Below are positions 5,507-5,538 of a stretch of DNA of 5,538 nucleotides, piece by piece. Below the pieces are notes generated by a model. It made no database searches and was not told the DNA's origin. It worked only from the letters and a program-made list of their open reading frames with translations. Position numbers and translations under genes: made by a program. Where the stretch lies: NCBI GenBank assembly GCA_003140705.1, contig PLKU01000328.1:174-5711 (forward strand), in the 5' to 3' direction. This DNA comes from Acidobacteriaceae bacterium (lineage in GTDB: Bacteria; Acidobacteriota; Terriglobia; Terriglobales; Acidobacteriaceae). Every line of letters starts with the position of its first letter. Positions within the stretch are counted from its first letter, which is position 1.

Positions 5507-5519
5507 TGAGACACTGCAC
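5507..5519 (-). repeat. right terminal inverted repeat of the IS630 element
   Basis: On the plus strand TGAGACACTGCAC, the reverse complement of the left end except for one base (C for T at the fourth position from the outer end). It is the transposase-proximal end. Confidence 0.85.
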
Positions 5520-5521
5520 TA
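5520..5521. repeat. TA target-site duplication, right copy
   Basis: TA lies directly outside the right inverted repeat and is followed by G. Together with C-TA on the left it reconstructs a CTAG target. Confidence 0.75.
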
Positions 5522-5538
5522 GAGCATTTCTCCTATTG

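Larger units (their letters stand above)
4358..5519 (-). mobile_element. complete IS630-family insertion sequence, 1162 bases
   Basis: The element is bounded by 13-base terminal inverted repeats. The left end reads GTGTAGTGTCTCA; the right end, on the reverse strand, reads GTGCAGTGTCTCA, a 12 of 13 match. Both ends are flanked by TA (4356-4357 and 5520-5521), and the outer bases are C on the left and G on the right. Removing the element and one TA restores CTAG, the preferred target known for IS630. It carries one transposase gene on the reverse strand, 40 bases from the left end and 66 from the right. The length fits the family (roughly 1.0-1.2 kb). The outer DNA at the right (5522-5538) is too short to say which gene, if any, was interrupted. 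Confidence 0.88.

Noticed and set aside
1..5538. CRISPR array, tRNA or rRNA genes
   Set aside because: No regularly spaced repeats, and no cloverleaf or rRNA-like sequence was recognised anywhere in the window.

Overview
The window looks like a piece of an environmental, moderately GC-rich bacterial chromosome. The sigma-54 activator, the multicopper oxidase fragment, the radical SAM/SPASM fragment and the IS630-type transposase are of kinds I associate with Acidobacteriota and similar soil bacteria. That assignment is a family-level impression and is weak. The window is striking less for any one intact pathway than for being a scrapyard: between an intact regulatory pair on the left and an intact-looking insertion sequence on the right lie at least four unrelated gene pieces joined end to end.

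Left part (1-1295): the C-terminal half of a response-regulator receiver domain, cut by the window edge, is followed 20 bases later by a sigma-54 dependent activator. The activator has an AAA+ domain and a Fis-type helix-turn-helix but no sensory domain. The two probably form one operon, with the receiver protein or an upstream histidine kinase supplying the signal.

Middle part (about 1300-4228): (a) an exported multicopper oxidase broken off just after its first copper-binding HxH motif; (b) on the opposite strand, an approximately 145-base sliver resembling the glutaredoxin-like middle segment of cyclic-nucleotide-binding thioredoxin-reductase fusion proteins; (c) about 110-150 bases that I cannot assign; (d) a long open frame combining a PD-(D/E)xK (Mrr-like) nuclease domain, a winged helix-turn-helix and a C-terminal region resembling AbiEi-type antitoxins, with a poor start and an unnatural tail; (e) in another frame, joined directly to it, a radical SAM/SPASM protein that has lost its N-terminus, including the CxxxCxxC iron-sulfur motif, but kept the C-terminal cysteines. 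No transposon end was recognised at the internal joints, so the layout suggests repeated illegitimate recombination or decay of a genomic island.

Right part (4358-5519): a complete IS630-family element in reverse orientation. It has 13-base terminal inverted repeats (12 of 13 matching) and a TA duplication inside a CTAG target, the classic IS630 site. Its 351-residue transposase is uninterrupted, but the first Asp of the DDE triad reads as Asn, so this copy may be unable to move by itself.

The closest thing to a new system is the nuclease-wHTH-AbiEi-like protein, possibly part of a defence or toxin-antitoxin module whose partner was cut away. Its ends are disturbed, so this window alone does not establish a working system.
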